Positions 44,371 through 52,329 are shown, counted from the stretch's first letter. The stretch is 63,965 bases of DNA from JAJPXC01 sp964562375 (GCA_964562375.1 CAZLSW010000008.1:1-63965); one strand, 5' to 3'. Notes: generated by a model not told the origin, from the letters alone. Translations and numbers: made by a program.

Positions 44371-45969
44371 CAACAGGGGGCCTGCGGCTACGAGCTTGCG
44401 ACCAGCCTCGTTGCCCTCGAATTTCTTGAAGTTGTTGATGAACTTCTCGGCCAACATGGTGGCTTTCTTGGTCCACTCCTCGGGGTTGGCGTAGGTGTCG
44501 CGGGGGTCGAGGATCTTGGGGTCAACGCCGGGAAGCTCGGTGGGAATCTCAAGGCCGAAGATGGGGATCACCTTGGTGGGAGCCTTGAGGATAGCGCCGT
44601 CGAGGATAGCGTCGATGATGCCGCGGGTATCCTTGATGGAGATACGCTTGCCAGTGCCGTTCCAACCGGTGTTCACCAGATAGGCCTTGGCGCCGCTCTT
44701 CTCCATCTTCTTAACGAGCTCCTCAGCGTATTTGGTGGGGTGCAGCGACAAGAAGGCTGCGCCGAAGCAAGCCGAGAAGGTAGGGGTAGGCTCGGTGATA
44801 CCGCGCTCGGTGCCGGCGAGCTTGGAGGTGTAGCCCGAGAGGAAGTAGTACTTGGTCTGCTCGGGGGTAAGGATCGACACGGGAGGCAGCACGCCGTAGG
44901 CGTCAGCCGACAGGAAGATCACGTTCTTGGCGGCGGGGCCAGCCGAGGGGGTGACGATCTTCTCGATGTGGTTGATAGGATAGGATACGCGGGTGTTCTC
45001 GGTAACGCTCTTGTCGGTGAAATCGATCTTGCCGTCCTTGTCGACGGTAACGTTCTCCAAGAGGGCGTTCTTGCGGATAGCGTTGTAGATATCGGGCTCG
45101 CTTTCCTTGTCGAGGTTGATCACCTTGGCGTAGCACCCACCCTCGAAGTTGAACACGCCGTTGTCGTCCCAGCCGTGCTCGTCGTCGCCGATGAGGAGAC
45201 GCTTGGGGTCGGTCGAAAGGGTGGTTTTGCCAGTGCCGGAGAGGCCGAAGAAGATGGCGGTGTTCTCGCCGTTCTTGTCGGTGTTGGCCGAGCAGTGCAT
45301 GGAAGCCATGCCCTTGAGGGGGAGGTAGTAGTTCATGATGGAGAACATGCCTTTCTTCATCTCGCCGCCGTACCAGGTGTTGATGATGATCTGCATGCGC
45401 TCGGTGAGGTTGAAGGCTACGCAGGTCTCGGAGTTGATGCCGAGCTCTTTCCAGTTCTCAACCTTGGCCTTGGAGGCGTTGAGTACAACGAAGTCGGGCT
45501 TGAAGTTCTCGAGCTCCTCCTTGGTGGGGCGGATGAACATGTTGGTAACGAAGTGGGCCTGCCAAGCTACCTCAACGATGAAGCGCACTGCCAGACGGGT
45601 GTCGACGTTGGTGCCGCAAAAAGCGTCAACCACGTAGAGGGGCTTGTTGCTGAGCTCCTTGTCGGCGATCTCTTTCAGAGCGTCCCAGGTAGCGGGGGTG
45701 ATGGGCTTGTTGTCGTTCTTATATTCGTCGGAGGTCCACCAGATGGTGTCCTTGGAAACGTCGTCTTTTACAAAGAATTTGTCTTTGGGGGAGCGGCCGG
45801 TGTAGATACCGGTCATCACGTTCACGGCGCCGAGCTCAGTCTTCTGGCCTTTCTCGTAGCCTTCGAGCGAGGGGTTAACTTCGTCGATGTAGAGCTCGTC
45901 CCAAGAGGGGTTGTGGATGATCTTGGGGGTACCGGTGATACCGTACTGGGTTAAATCAATTTTACTCAT
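44368..45969 (-). CDS. pckA: Phosphoenolpyruvate carboxykinase (ATP)
   Basis: 533 residues. In Bacteroidota it usually runs as the CO2-fixing step from PEP to oxaloacetate on the succinate route. P-loop FFGLSGTGKTTLSTD is near residue 250; IGDDEHGWDDNGVFNFEGGCYAK, the PEP/oxaloacetate-binding RFIVEVAWQAHFV and the GRSPKDKFFVKDD N-terminal block are all present. Length fits the ATP-dependent family. Its TAA coincides with the edge of a palindrome. Confidence 0.97.
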   Translation of the reverse strand: MSKIDLTQYGITGTPKIIHNPSWDELYIDEVNPSLEGYEKGQKTELGAVNVMTGIYTGRSPKDKFFVKDDVSKDTIWWTSDEYKNDNKPITPATWDALKEIADKELSNKPLYVVDAFCGTNVDTRLAVRFIVEVAWQAHFVTNMFIRPTKEELENFKPDFVVLNASKAKVENWKELGINSETCVAFNLTERMQIIINTWYGGEMKKGMFSIMNYYLPLKGMASMHCSANTDKNGENTAIFFGLSGTGKTTLSTDPKRLLIGDDEHGWDDNGVFNFEGGCYAKVINLDKESEPDIYNAIRKNALLENVTVDKDGKIDFTDKSVTENTRVSYPINHIEKIVTPSAGPAAKNVIFLSADAYGVLPPVSILTPEQTKYYFLSGYTSKLAGTERGITEPTPTFSACFGAAFLSLHPTKYAEELVKKMEKSGAKAYLVNTGWNGTGKRISIKDTRGIIDAILDGAILKAPTKVIPIFGLEIPTELPGVDPKILDPRDTYANPEEWTKKATMLAEKFINNFKKFEGNEAGRKLVAAGPLL

Positions 45970-46020
45970 GTTGTTAAACCTATTTTGGTGGAAATTATGA
46001 AATTGCTCCTAAAATCAGTG

Positions 46021-46076
46021 CAAAGTTACCAATACTTTGCGAGTTGACCATCTTAAATTACGGAAATTTTTCCGTA
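46021..46076 (-). promoter_or_regulatory. pckA promoter with upstream inverted repeat
   Basis: TAACTTTG (46028-46021, minus strand) is a perfect -7 box about 50 bases before the start. Upstream, TACGGAAA and TTTCCGTA (46059-46076) form an 8-bp inverted repeat with a 2-base gap near position -45, a plausible activator site, possibly CRP-like. The regulator is inferred, not identified. Confidence 0.65.
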
Positions 46077-46121
46077 TTAATTATTTTTCACACTCCAATT
46101 AACCAAACGACCAGCTAAAGG

Positions 46122-46152
46122 GCCACCGTGCCCCGCGGTTCCGCCGCGGGGG
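46122..46152. repeat. Solitary family-1 palindrome (RAYT-type)
   Basis: GCCACCGTGCC-CCGCGG-TTCC-G-CCGCGGG is a copy of the palindrome surrounding the transposase at 57.3 kb, here about 11 kb away between pckA and the esterase gene. Confidence 0.88.
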
Positions 46153-46213
46153 AGGCTGGTTATGGCCGTCGAACGTCGGCCCTTTATCCTTTATCCTTCA
46201 CCCTTTACCCTTT

Positions 46214-46262
46214 CTTTTCTGAGGCATTCAACCGCCCCTAGCGGTTGAATGCCTCAGAAAAG
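46214..46262. repeat. 22-bp perfect inverted repeat spanning the esterase stop codon
   Basis: CTTTTCTGAGGCATTCAACC (and two more bases) is exactly repeated in inverse at 46241-46262, where it encodes the last residues of the esterase. The TAG stop lies in the 5-base loop. There is no T-run on either side, so it is not a standard terminator. Confidence 0.9.
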
Positions 46263-47098
46263 AAGAGGAGGTGGTAGAGGACCGAGTTGCGCCAATAGTC
46301 CCAGGAGTGTTTGCCGGGGCGTTCGGTGTAATCGTGGGGAATGCCTCGTTGTAGTAACACCTGGTGGAGGTGTTTGTTCACGTCGGCGAAATAATCGTCC
46401 ACGCCGCAATCGATGAGGATGTTTTGGCCCGTGGGCTCGATGGTCTCGGCAAGGTTGACGATCGAGCGCGCCTGCCACGCTTGGGGGTTGTCGCGATACT
46501 CGCCCAGGTGCTGGCGGATGTGCCAACGGTCGGGGAATTGCACGATGTCGACGCCGCCGCTCATCGTGGCGATCGACCCGAAGAGATCTGGATGTCGCAG
46601 GCCGAGCCACATGGCCCCTTGACCGCCCATCGACAAGCCCGTGATGGCGCGGTGCTTAGCGTCGGGGATAGTGGGGTAATGCTCGTCGATATAGGGCACA
46701 AGTTGCTGAGTGATATACGATTCCATTTTCATCTCAGGCTTCAAGGGAGAATCCCAGTACCATGAATCGTAGCCGTCGGGCATCACGAGGATGATTCCTT
46801 TCTCCTGGGCGACGTCCTTCACGCGGGGGGCACGGTTGGTCCAGTCGCTGTAGTCGCCCGCGAAACCATGCAGGAGGTACACCACGGGGTAGGTTTTGCC
46901 GATTGAGTCGTCGGGAACGGCAACCACAACCTTGGTCGTTCCCGAGGGGATGAACTTGCTGTCGATCACGATGGTGTCGACGATAGCGGTTTTCTTTACT
47001 TGTTTTTCGAGGGTTGATTGCGGGGCGTATTGGGCCGAGGCTGTCAACGGCATCAGCAACAGGCCGATAATCAGTGATTTAAGGATAGATTGCTTCAT
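46238..47098 (-). CDS. Secreted esterase, alpha/beta hydrolase (esterase D type)
   Basis: 286 residues with signal peptide MKQSILKSLIIGLLLMPLTASA. The nucleophile elbow is GLSMGGQGA with Ser156; the oxyanion region is VVYLLHGFAGDYSDW. An Asp lies in IDCGVDDYF and the His in RPGKHSWDYW. This is the tributyrin esterase/S-formylglutathione-hydrolase-like family often attached to glycan degradation (acetyl or feruloyl esterases). The substrate is not determinable. It follows the tonB-exb genes on the same strand after a repeat tract. Confidence 0.9.
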   Translation of the reverse strand: MKQSILKSLIIGLLLMPLTASAQYAPQSTLEKQVKKTAIVDTIVIDSKFIPSGTTKVVVAVPDDSIGKTYPVVYLLHGFAGDYSDWTNRAPRVKDVAQEKGIILVMPDGYDSWYWDSPLKPEMKMESYITQQLVPYIDEHYPTIPDAKHRAITGLSMGGQGAMWLGLRHPDLFGSIATMSGGVDIVQFPDRWHIRQHLGEYRDNPQAWQARSIVNLAETIEPTGQNILIDCGVDDYFADVNKHLHQVLLQRGIPHDYTERPGKHSWDYWRNSVLYHLLFFSEAFNR

Positions 47099-47099
47099 T

Positions 47100-47238
47100 G
47101 CTTTATGGGTTTTTGAGATTTTATCGAGAGATTTAGAGTGATTTCGAGAATCTCGAGATTTCCGGGACTCTCGGGATTTCCGGGATTTTCGGGACTTTCG
47201 AGATTTCCGGGATTTCTAGGAATCTCGGGAATCCCGTG
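47100..47238. repeat. Degenerate TTTCCGGGA / CTCGGGA repeat tract
   Basis: At least ten imperfect 9-11-bp units of the type GATTTCCGGGACTCTCGGGA fill the gap between the TonB-like gene and the esterase gene, extending right up to the TonB-like stop codon. Confidence 0.85.
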
Positions 47239-47239
47239 G

Positions 47240-48037
47240 TTATTTGAATCGCCAGGTGATTTCGCCCGATTGGTCCTTGTTGGAGTCGACAAGCACCGAG
47301 AAGCGGGATTTCAGCGAGGCGTTAACACAATTCTGGCGCACGGTGGCGTTACCGGCGGCGGCTCCCGAGCCTCCGGCGTAGGTGGCCGAAACCACTTGCC
47401 CCTTGGCGTTGACCTTGACGCGCACGCGGATGGTGCCGGAGAGGGTACTCGAGGGGTTGGTGAACGACTCGATGGTGCGACCCGAGAGATTGTGACCGGG
47501 CGAGCCGGCCACGGCGCCTGTGGAGGCGTTGCCGTCGGGGCTACCCGACTGGCCCGAGCCGGAGCCTCCGGAACCGAATTTCACCTTGTTTTTGATGCGC
47601 TCGGCGGCCTCTTTCTCCTTTCGCTCTTTCTCTTGCTTGGCCAGATCCTCCTTGGTCGGGCCCGTTTTTTCGGGTTTCGGTTTCTCCTTTACCTTCATGG
47701 GCGATTCCTGCTTGGAGGTGACCACGGGGGCAGGCTCGGGAGCGGCCTCACCGCCGTCCTCGATGTCGAGGCCATCCTGGGCGGCCTCCTCGCCCTCGGT
47801 GGGCGCGGGTTGATCGCTCTCGCTGAGGTCGAGCTGGGGATTGTCGCCAAGCATCACGTATTCACCGCCAAAGAGCACGCCGTCTTCCTCAGGCTGGGGT
47901 AGGGGAAGCTCCTCGCCGTCAGGGGGAAAGCGCAGGCATGTGAACACGCACAAGGCGATGATGCCCAAGTAGAGCAGCACGGTCAAGGCGATTGCCACTA
48001 TGCGGTCGCGTCGCGACTGTTTCTTGGGATCGTTCAT
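47240..48037 (-). CDS. TonB-like energy transducer
   Basis: 265 residues: cytoplasmic N-terminus, one membrane helix (about 13-34, IVAIALTVLLYLGIIALCVF), a long Pro/Glu/Lys spacer (ESPMKVKEKPKPEKTGPTKE and a KEKEAAERIKNK segment), a Gly/Ser hinge and a C-terminal domain (about 195-265, RVRVKVNAKGQVVSATYAGG). It would carry proton-motive energy to TonB-dependent receptors. The C-terminal domain is short and diverged from classical TonB, so a TolA-like role is an alternative. It overlaps exbD by 4 bases. Confidence 0.85.
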   Translation of the reverse strand: MNDPKKQSRRDRIVAIALTVLLYLGIIALCVFTCLRFPPDGEELPLPQPEEDGVLFGGEYVMLGDNPQLDLSESDQPAPTEGEEAAQDGLDIEDGGEAAPEPAPVVTSKQESPMKVKEKPKPEKTGPTKEDLAKQEKERKEKEAAERIKNKVKFGSGGSGSGQSGSPDGNASTGAVAGSPGHNLSGRTIESFTNPSSTLSGTIRVRVKVNAKGQVVSATYAGGSGAAAGNATVRQNCVNASLKSRFSVLVDSNKDQSGEITWRFK

Positions 48038-48453
48038 TTCTTAGCGGGGGTAGGCTTGGTGGCAAGCACCATTTTGAGATTGTTCTGGGCGCCCACATTG
48101 AGCACCTTCACGATGTCGCCGTAGGGCACCTCTTCGTCGGCGTACACGGCGATGTAGCCGTCGGGTTGCTGCTCCTGGGCCAAAAGAAGGAAGGGGAGCA
48201 GGTTGCCGTCCTCAACGGGTTGCGGCTGCTCGTCGCCGTAGGAAGCGTATAGCTTGCGGTCGTGGTCGATGTAGACGCGAGTGCCGGGTTTGATTGCCGT
48301 CTGCTCGGAGCTTTGGGGCAGGTTGAGCTGGAGCGCCGTGGGGAACACGAACGTCGAGGTGACCATGAAGAAGATCAGCAGCAGGAAAATGACGTCGGTC
48401 ATGGAGGCCATCGAGAACGTGGCCATCATATTGTTTTGTCGTTTGAGTGCCAT
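48034..48453 (-). CDS. exbD: ExbD/TolR-family proton-channel protein
   Basis: 139 residues, MALKRQNNMMATFSMASMTD, with the conserved membrane Asp at residue 20 preceding VIFLLLIFFMVTS. The periplasmic domain ends with GAQNNLKMVLATKP. The start is set at 48453, where TAATG joins it to the exbB stop; a longer open frame upstream lies within exbB and is not used. Only one exbD is present, whereas many Bacteroidota loci have two. Confidence 0.93.
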   Translation of the reverse strand: MALKRQNNMMATFSMASMTDVIFLLLIFFMVTSTFVFPTALQLNLPQSSEQTAIKPGTRVYIDHDRKLYASYGDEQPQPVEDGNLLPFLLLAQEQQPDGYIAVYADEEVPYGDIVKVLNVGAQNNLKMVLATKPTPAKK

Positions 48454-49169
48454 TATGCAGGCTCGTTGAGCAGGTCCATAAACTCCATTGTCTTTCCCTC
48501 CAACATGTTCATAACCACGTTGATACGGGCCACGAGGTAGTTGTAGGCGAACAATGCCAGCACACCCACCACCAAGCCGGCGACGGTGGTCACCAAGGCC
48601 GTGTAGATGCCCTCGGAGAACGAGGAGATGCCGGCAGTATTGCCCTGCGAGGCGATGCCGTAGAATGCCTCGACCATACCAATCACCGTGCCGAGGAAGC
48701 CGAGCATGGGGGCGCCAGCGGCCGTGGTGGCAAGCCAGGGCAGACCCTTGTTGAGCGAGGCCACCTCGATGTTGCCCGTATTCTCTATGGCCACCAGCAC
48801 GTCGTTCATGGGCCGGCCGATGCGGCTTATGCCCTTGGAGATGAGGCGTGCGTAGGGGGAACCGTTGGCGCGGCACAGGTTTTGCGCGCTTTCGATCTCG
48901 CCCTCGTGGATATAGTCCTTGATGCGTTTCATGAACGAATCGTCCTGGCGGGCGGCGCGGTTGATCACTATCGCGCGTTCAATAAATATATAGATGCACA
49001 CGAGCAGGAGCAGCGCGATGGGAATCATCAGGAATCCCCCCTTGATGCACAACTCCCACACCGACATCTCCTGGACGGCCTGCTTGGCGGCCTCGTGGAT
49101 GGCGGCGACGTCGGTGGCGACGGTATCGGTAAGAGCGGTAGTCGTTTGTAGCAAAATTGTGGATAACAT
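48453..49169 (-). CDS. exbB: MotA/TolQ/ExbB-family proton-channel protein
   Basis: 238 residues. Three membrane segments (about 44-64, 140-160 and 185-207). The family core LATTAAGAPMLGFLGTVIGM, then SEGIYTALVTTVAGLVVGVL, carries the Thr and Gly residues of the proton path. The N-terminal 40 residues (VAAIHEAAKQAVQEMSVWEL) are a Bacteroidota-type extension. It is first of an exbB-exbD-tonB operon with overlapping genes. Confidence 0.94.
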   Translation of the reverse strand: MLSTILLQTTTALTDTVATDVAAIHEAAKQAVQEMSVWELCIKGGFLMIPIALLLLVCIYIFIERAIVINRAARQDDSFMKRIKDYIHEGEIESAQNLCRANGSPYARLISKGISRIGRPMNDVLVAIENTGNIEVASLNKGLPWLATTAAGAPMLGFLGTVIGMVEAFYGIASQGNTAGISSFSEGIYTALVTTVAGLVVGVLALFAYNYLVARINVVMNMLEGKTMEFMDLLNEPA

Positions 49170-49322
49170 ATTGGTTTTTTAGTTTTTAGTTTTTAGTTTT
49201 TAGTTGTTAGTTGTTAGTTGATAGTTTTAAATCTTTAAAGCGTTAAATCTTTAAAGGGGGAAAGGAGGAGAGGGGGAAAGGAGAGGAGGAGGAAAGGAGA
49301 AGAGGGGGAAAGGAGGAGATGG
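49170..49322. repeat. GTTTTTA heptamer array and 70-base purine tract
   Basis: GTTTTTA occurs about four times, then GTTGTTA, followed by CTTTAAAG-type repeats. From about 49254 to 49322 the plus strand is almost purely G/A (GGGGGAAAGGAGGAG units). It lies between exbB and pdxJ. Confidence 0.88.
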
Positions 49323-49326
49323 GGCC

Positions 49327-50040
49327 TCATTTGAGGCAGTCACGGTAGCGCTTGATGGTCTCGTGGAGGCCGAGGTAAAGGGCGTCACAGATTAGCGCGT
49401 GGCCTATCGACACCTCATTGAGGAACGGCACTCGCTTGTGGAAGAACTCCAGGTTCTCCAAATTCAGGTCGTGACCCGCGTTAACACCGAGCCCGGCCTT
49501 GTGGGCGGCGCGGCTGGCCTCCACGAAAGGAGCCACCGCTGCTTCCGGGTCGCGAGGGTAGAGGTCGGCGTACGGCTTGGTGTATAGCTCCACGCGGTCG
49601 GCTCCGGTCTTGGCAGCCAATTTTATATTCTCGATGTCGGTGCCCACGAAAATCGACGAGCGGATGCCCGCGTCGCGCAGGCGCTCAACCAGCGACGTGA
49701 GCAGCTCCATGTTGGCGGCGACGTCCCAGCCGGCCGACGAGGTGAGGGCGTCGGGAGCGTCGGGCACAAGGGTTACTTGCTCGGGTCGCACCTTCAACAC
49801 CAGGTCCATAAACTTGTCGCAGGGATACCCCTCGATGTTGAATTCGGTCTTGACCAAGGGTCGCAGGGCCATGACGTCGGCGTAACGGATGTGACGCTCG
49901 TCGGGACGCGGATGGACGGTGATGCCTTGGGCACCGAAAGCCTCGCAATCCTGCGCCACCTGCTCCACGCATGGCAGGTTTTCACCTCGCGCGTTGCGCA
50001 AAGTGGCTATCTTATTAATGTTTACACTAAGGTTTGTCAT
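49327..50040 (-). CDS. pdxJ: Pyridoxine 5'-phosphate synthase
   Basis: Last step of de novo vitamin B6 synthesis, condensing 1-deoxyxylulose 5-phosphate with aminoacetone phosphate. 237 residues from MTNLSVNINKIATLRNARG (the frame continues four codons upstream, but this start fits the family). Motifs GITVHPRPDERHIRYAD, EFNIEGYPCDKFM, VTLVPDAPDALTSSAGWD, GADRVELYTKPYA and GVNAGHDLNLENL are all in place for a TIM-barrel PdxJ. Confidence 0.96.
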   Translation of the reverse strand: MTNLSVNINKIATLRNARGENLPCVEQVAQDCEAFGAQGITVHPRPDERHIRYADVMALRPLVKTEFNIEGYPCDKFMDLVLKVRPEQVTLVPDAPDALTSSAGWDVAANMELLTSLVERLRDAGIRSSIFVGTDIENIKLAAKTGADRVELYTKPYADLYPRDPEAAVAPFVEASRAAHKAGLGVNAGHDLNLENLEFFHKRVPFLNEVSIGHALICDALYLGLHETIKRYRDCLK

Positions 50041-50125
50041 CTCTCTAAACAATGGTTTTTACCTTAAAACAATCTTTTTTGATGTAACGTTTGTTGAAAT
50101 ATTGAAGTATTTCGAGAAAAAGTCG

Positions 50126-50133
50126 TAAATTTG
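50126..50133 (+). promoter_or_regulatory. -7 promoter box TAAATTTG
   Basis: A perfect -7 element 10 bases before the only usable start of the ACT-like gene (TTG at 50143). TTG occurs about 25 bases upstream. The transcript would have almost no leader. Confidence 0.6.
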
Positions 50134-50142
50134 TGAAAGAAT

Positions 50143-50580
50143 TTGGCTACAAAAGTAATCAGAAATTATAAAAAACGGAAACATTTGAGCGCAAAAGATG
50201 ACATATTGCCCTTGGTAGACGACCTTTCACAAGCCCTGACGGCCCTCGCAAGCGACGCTCCCTCGTTGCTTCCCGCCACCGTTGTTGAGGCCACCGACCT
50301 ATTGGTCACCTGTCCCCCTGGCGACTACAGCGCCTCGACGCTGGCGCGCGCCGTGGAGGATTGCGACGCCCATTTGTTGAATCTCAACGTCCATCCACGC
50401 CGTGACGACGCTGGCGACCTGATGGTTTCGCTGCGCGTCAACCGTCTAGATGGCGAGAGCGTGGCCCGCAGCGTCGAGCGCTACGGCTACCGCGTGCTCT
50501 CGGTGCGCGGTCCCCTGGGCCCCACCACCCAGGCCATGCGCGACCGCGCCTCAGAGGTCGTAAGGCTCCTAGAAATTTAA
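50143..50580 (+). CDS. ACT-like domain protein, remnant of a CBS-ACT regulator
   Basis: 145 residues. The C-terminal 85 (LLVTCPPGDYSASTLARAVE, then SVERYGYRVLSV) resemble the ACT-like end of the CBS-domain proteins usually found immediately before nadK in Bacteroidales. The two CBS motifs that normally precede it are missing and replaced by a basic leader (KVIRNYKKRKHLSAKDD). The start is uncertain: TTG at 50143 is the first in-frame candidate after the promoter box, and TTG at 50185 is an alternative. The ligand is unknown. Confidence 0.65.
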   Translation: MATKVIRNYKKRKHLSAKDDILPLVDDLSQALTALASDAPSLLPATVVEATDLLVTCPPGDYSASTLARAVEDCDAHLLNLNVHPRRDDAGDLMVSLRVNRLDGESVARSVERYGYRVLSVRGPLGPTTQAMRDRASEVVRLLEI

Positions 50581-50639
50581 ATCTTTAATGCCTTAAAGCC
50601 TTAAATCATCAACCATTAACCATTAACCATTCCCCCCCC

Positions 50640-51512
50640 GTGCGCATCGCTATCTACGGCAACCCCTATCAGGACCAGCATCTGGCCGAGCTGGCGCGGT
50701 TCCTACAGGAGCTGGCCGGATTGAACGTGTGGGTGGAGATGGAAGCCTCGTTCTACAACTACTTAAGCCGCGCTCTCGGCGAGCCCCCCATTATCAATGA
50801 CGTGATTCATGGTCACGACTTCTCGGCCGCGTTGGCCCTGAGTGTGGGTGGCGACGGCACATTCCTGCGCACCGCCGGCTGGGTGGCCGACAAAGAGATA
50901 CCCATTCTTGGAATCAACACAGGTCACCTCGGTTACCTTGCCGCTGTGCCGGTAGAGCGCGCCCTCAACATGGTAAAGGAAGTGATTGACGACCGTTGCC
51001 GCATCGAAAGCCGCTCGCTGCTCGCTGTGGAGATCCCGGGACACTCGATCGACACCTGGCCCTTCGCTCTCAACGAAGTGGCGATACTCAAGGACGACAC
51101 CGCCTCGATGATCACCGTCGACGCCCACATCGACCAGCATCCATTGGCCACCTATATGGCTGACGGACTGATCGTTTCCACGCCGACGGGAAGCACCGGT
51201 TACAACCTCTCGGTAGGCGGCCCCATCATCGAGCCTACGGCAACCAACTGGGTAATCTCGCCCATCGCCGCCCATTCCCTGACGATGCGACCCCTCGTTG
51301 TAAATAACCAGTCGGTGATCGAGCTCACCACCCAGACGCGCTCCTCCCAATCATTCCGCGTCAGCCTCGACGGCCGTTCGCTCACCCTCCCCACCGGGAC
51401 GCCCCTCCGCCTCTCGCTAGCCCCGTTCTCCATCCGCGTCGTCCAGCCCCACGACCACTACTTCACCTCCACCCTTCGAAAAAAACTCTACTGGGGCGTG
51501 GATCCCCGTTAA
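50640..51512 (+). CDS. nadK: NAD kinase
   Basis: Phosphorylates NAD to NADP. 290 residues, starting at a GTG (reads MRIAIYGNPYQDQHLAELAR). Catalytic GGDGT is at 70-74, NTGHLGY at 93-99, LNEVAILKDDTASMI in the middle, and the glycine-rich PTGSTGYNLSVGGPIIEP and SLTMRPLVV blocks follow. Full length and intact. Short CCATTAA repeats and a run of C precede the start. Confidence 0.96.
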   Translation: MRIAIYGNPYQDQHLAELARFLQELAGLNVWVEMEASFYNYLSRALGEPPIINDVIHGHDFSAALALSVGGDGTFLRTAGWVADKEIPILGINTGHLGYLAAVPVERALNMVKEVIDDRCRIESRSLLAVEIPGHSIDTWPFALNEVAILKDDTASMITVDAHIDQHPLATYMADGLIVSTPTGSTGYNLSVGGPIIEPTATNWVISPIAAHSLTMRPLVVNNQSVIELTTQTRSSQSFRVSLDGRSLTLPTGTPLRLSLAPFSIRVVQPHDHYFTSTLRKKLYWGVDPR

Positions 51513-51544
51513 TGTTAATTAACAAATATTTTGCCCAATTTGCA

Positions 51545-51574
51545 TTGTCGCGTGAAAACTTAGCAGTAACTTTG
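51545..51574 (+). promoter_or_regulatory. Strong promoter of an orphan transcription unit
   Basis: TTG (51545-51547), a 19-base spacer and TAACTTTG (51567-51574), a perfect match. The only thing downstream on this strand before the next terminator is about 245 bases of hairpin-rich sequence. Confidence 0.88.
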
Positions 51575-51580
51575 CAGTGC

Positions 51581-51825
51581 AAAGCAAATAGTCCAGGAAG
51601 CCCAGTGTGATAAGTGATTTAAAATCCCCTTTTTGTTACCACTTTGTGGCTTCGCGAGGAGTGCCTTGCGAGCGATGACGCATTTTGGCGTCAAAGAAAA
51701 AGGCGGTAGTTACCGCCCTAAGTGGCTCAGCCACAAAAAGTTGATTGTTAGACAGAAAAATATATACTTGAATTTTGGTTATGAGGGAGGTGCGCTTCTG
51801 TGAAGAAGTGCACTTTCACTTTATA
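51581..51825 (+). ncRNA. Orphan structured transcript, possibly with a 42-codon ORF
   Basis: Promoter, several hairpins and a terminator define a unit of about 245 nt. Hairpins: GACGC-ATTTTG-GCGTC (51677-51692), GGCGGTAGTTACCGCC (51702-51717), GTGGC-TCA-GCCAC then AAAAAG (51722-51734). A short frame starts at ATG 51675 (MTHFGVKEKGGSYRPKWLSH) and ends at 51803 inside the terminator loop. It has basic composition and no clear ribosome-binding site. Either a regulatory RNA or a small-protein mRNA is possible; I do not recognise a family. Confidence 0.55.
51790..51823 (+). terminator. Terminator of the orphan unit
   Basis: GTGCGCTTCT/AGAAGTGCAC, 10 bp including one G-U pair, capped by a GTGA tetraloop and followed by TTTCACTTTA. 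On the minus strand no T-run follows, so it belongs to the plus-strand transcript. Confidence 0.8.
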
Positions 51826-51858
51826 TAGGCTTGAGGGTGAATTGTTTACCTAAGGAGA

Positions 51859-52329
51859 TTAATCCTTGGTGAGGGTGGCGGCCAGCGAGAGGTTGTCGGT
51901 GATCTCCGAGCCGGCAGGGAGGTCGTCGGCCGAGGCCACTACCTTGACGGGCATCGTCACCAGTGCCACGCAGGGGGAGTAATCCACGGCATACACCGCT
52001 GCCTCTACTTGGAACAGGTGGTTGCCCGCTGGCGTCGACGAGGTGTTGAAGTCGAACGCGTAAGGCTGGATCACCGATTCGCCCACGCGACGATAATCCC
52101 AAATGAACACCACCGAGCCAAGCACGGCGTTTTTGGTGCCGTTGTTGATCAAGTTAACGCTTTCCACCGAGAAGCCGTCGGGCTGCACCACATAGACGAT
52201 GCCGTCGACCACGGCGGCGCCATTGAGGGATACAGTCACATCTACCGGTGGCACGTCGTCGTTGTCGTCACAGGCGCTGAAGCCCACGAGCAACGGTAAT
52301 GCAAGTAACAGATAGTAAAGACGTTTCAT
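51859..52329 (-). CDS. Hypothetical lipoprotein
   Basis: 156 residues. MKRLYYLLLALPLLVGFSACDDNDDVPP is a lipoprotein signal with the acidic +2 to +6 residues typical of Bacteroidota surface-exported lipoproteins. The remainder is one beta-sandwich-like domain (VTVSLNGAAVVDGIVYVVQP through VVASADDLPAGSEI). The frame is open far upstream, but MKRLYYLL is the credible start. It is divergent from the sigma-factor gene and shares its intergenic region. Function is unknown. Confidence 0.8.
   Translation of the reverse strand: MKRLYYLLLALPLLVGFSACDDNDDVPPVDVTVSLNGAAVVDGIVYVVQPDGFSVESVNLINNGTKNAVLGSVVFIWDYRRVGESVIQPYAFDFNTSSTPAGNHLFQVEAAVYAVDYSPCVALVTMPVKVVASADDLPAGSEITDNLSLAATLTKD

Noticed and set aside
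48454..48876. Extended frame upstream of exbD
   Set aside because: It lies entirely within exbB in another frame, and the TAATG junction gives a normal-length ExbD.
51790..51813. Hairpin as terminator of the minus-strand lipoprotein gene
   Set aside because: On the minus strand it is followed by CCTCCCTCAT with no T-run, while the plus strand has TTTCACTTTA.
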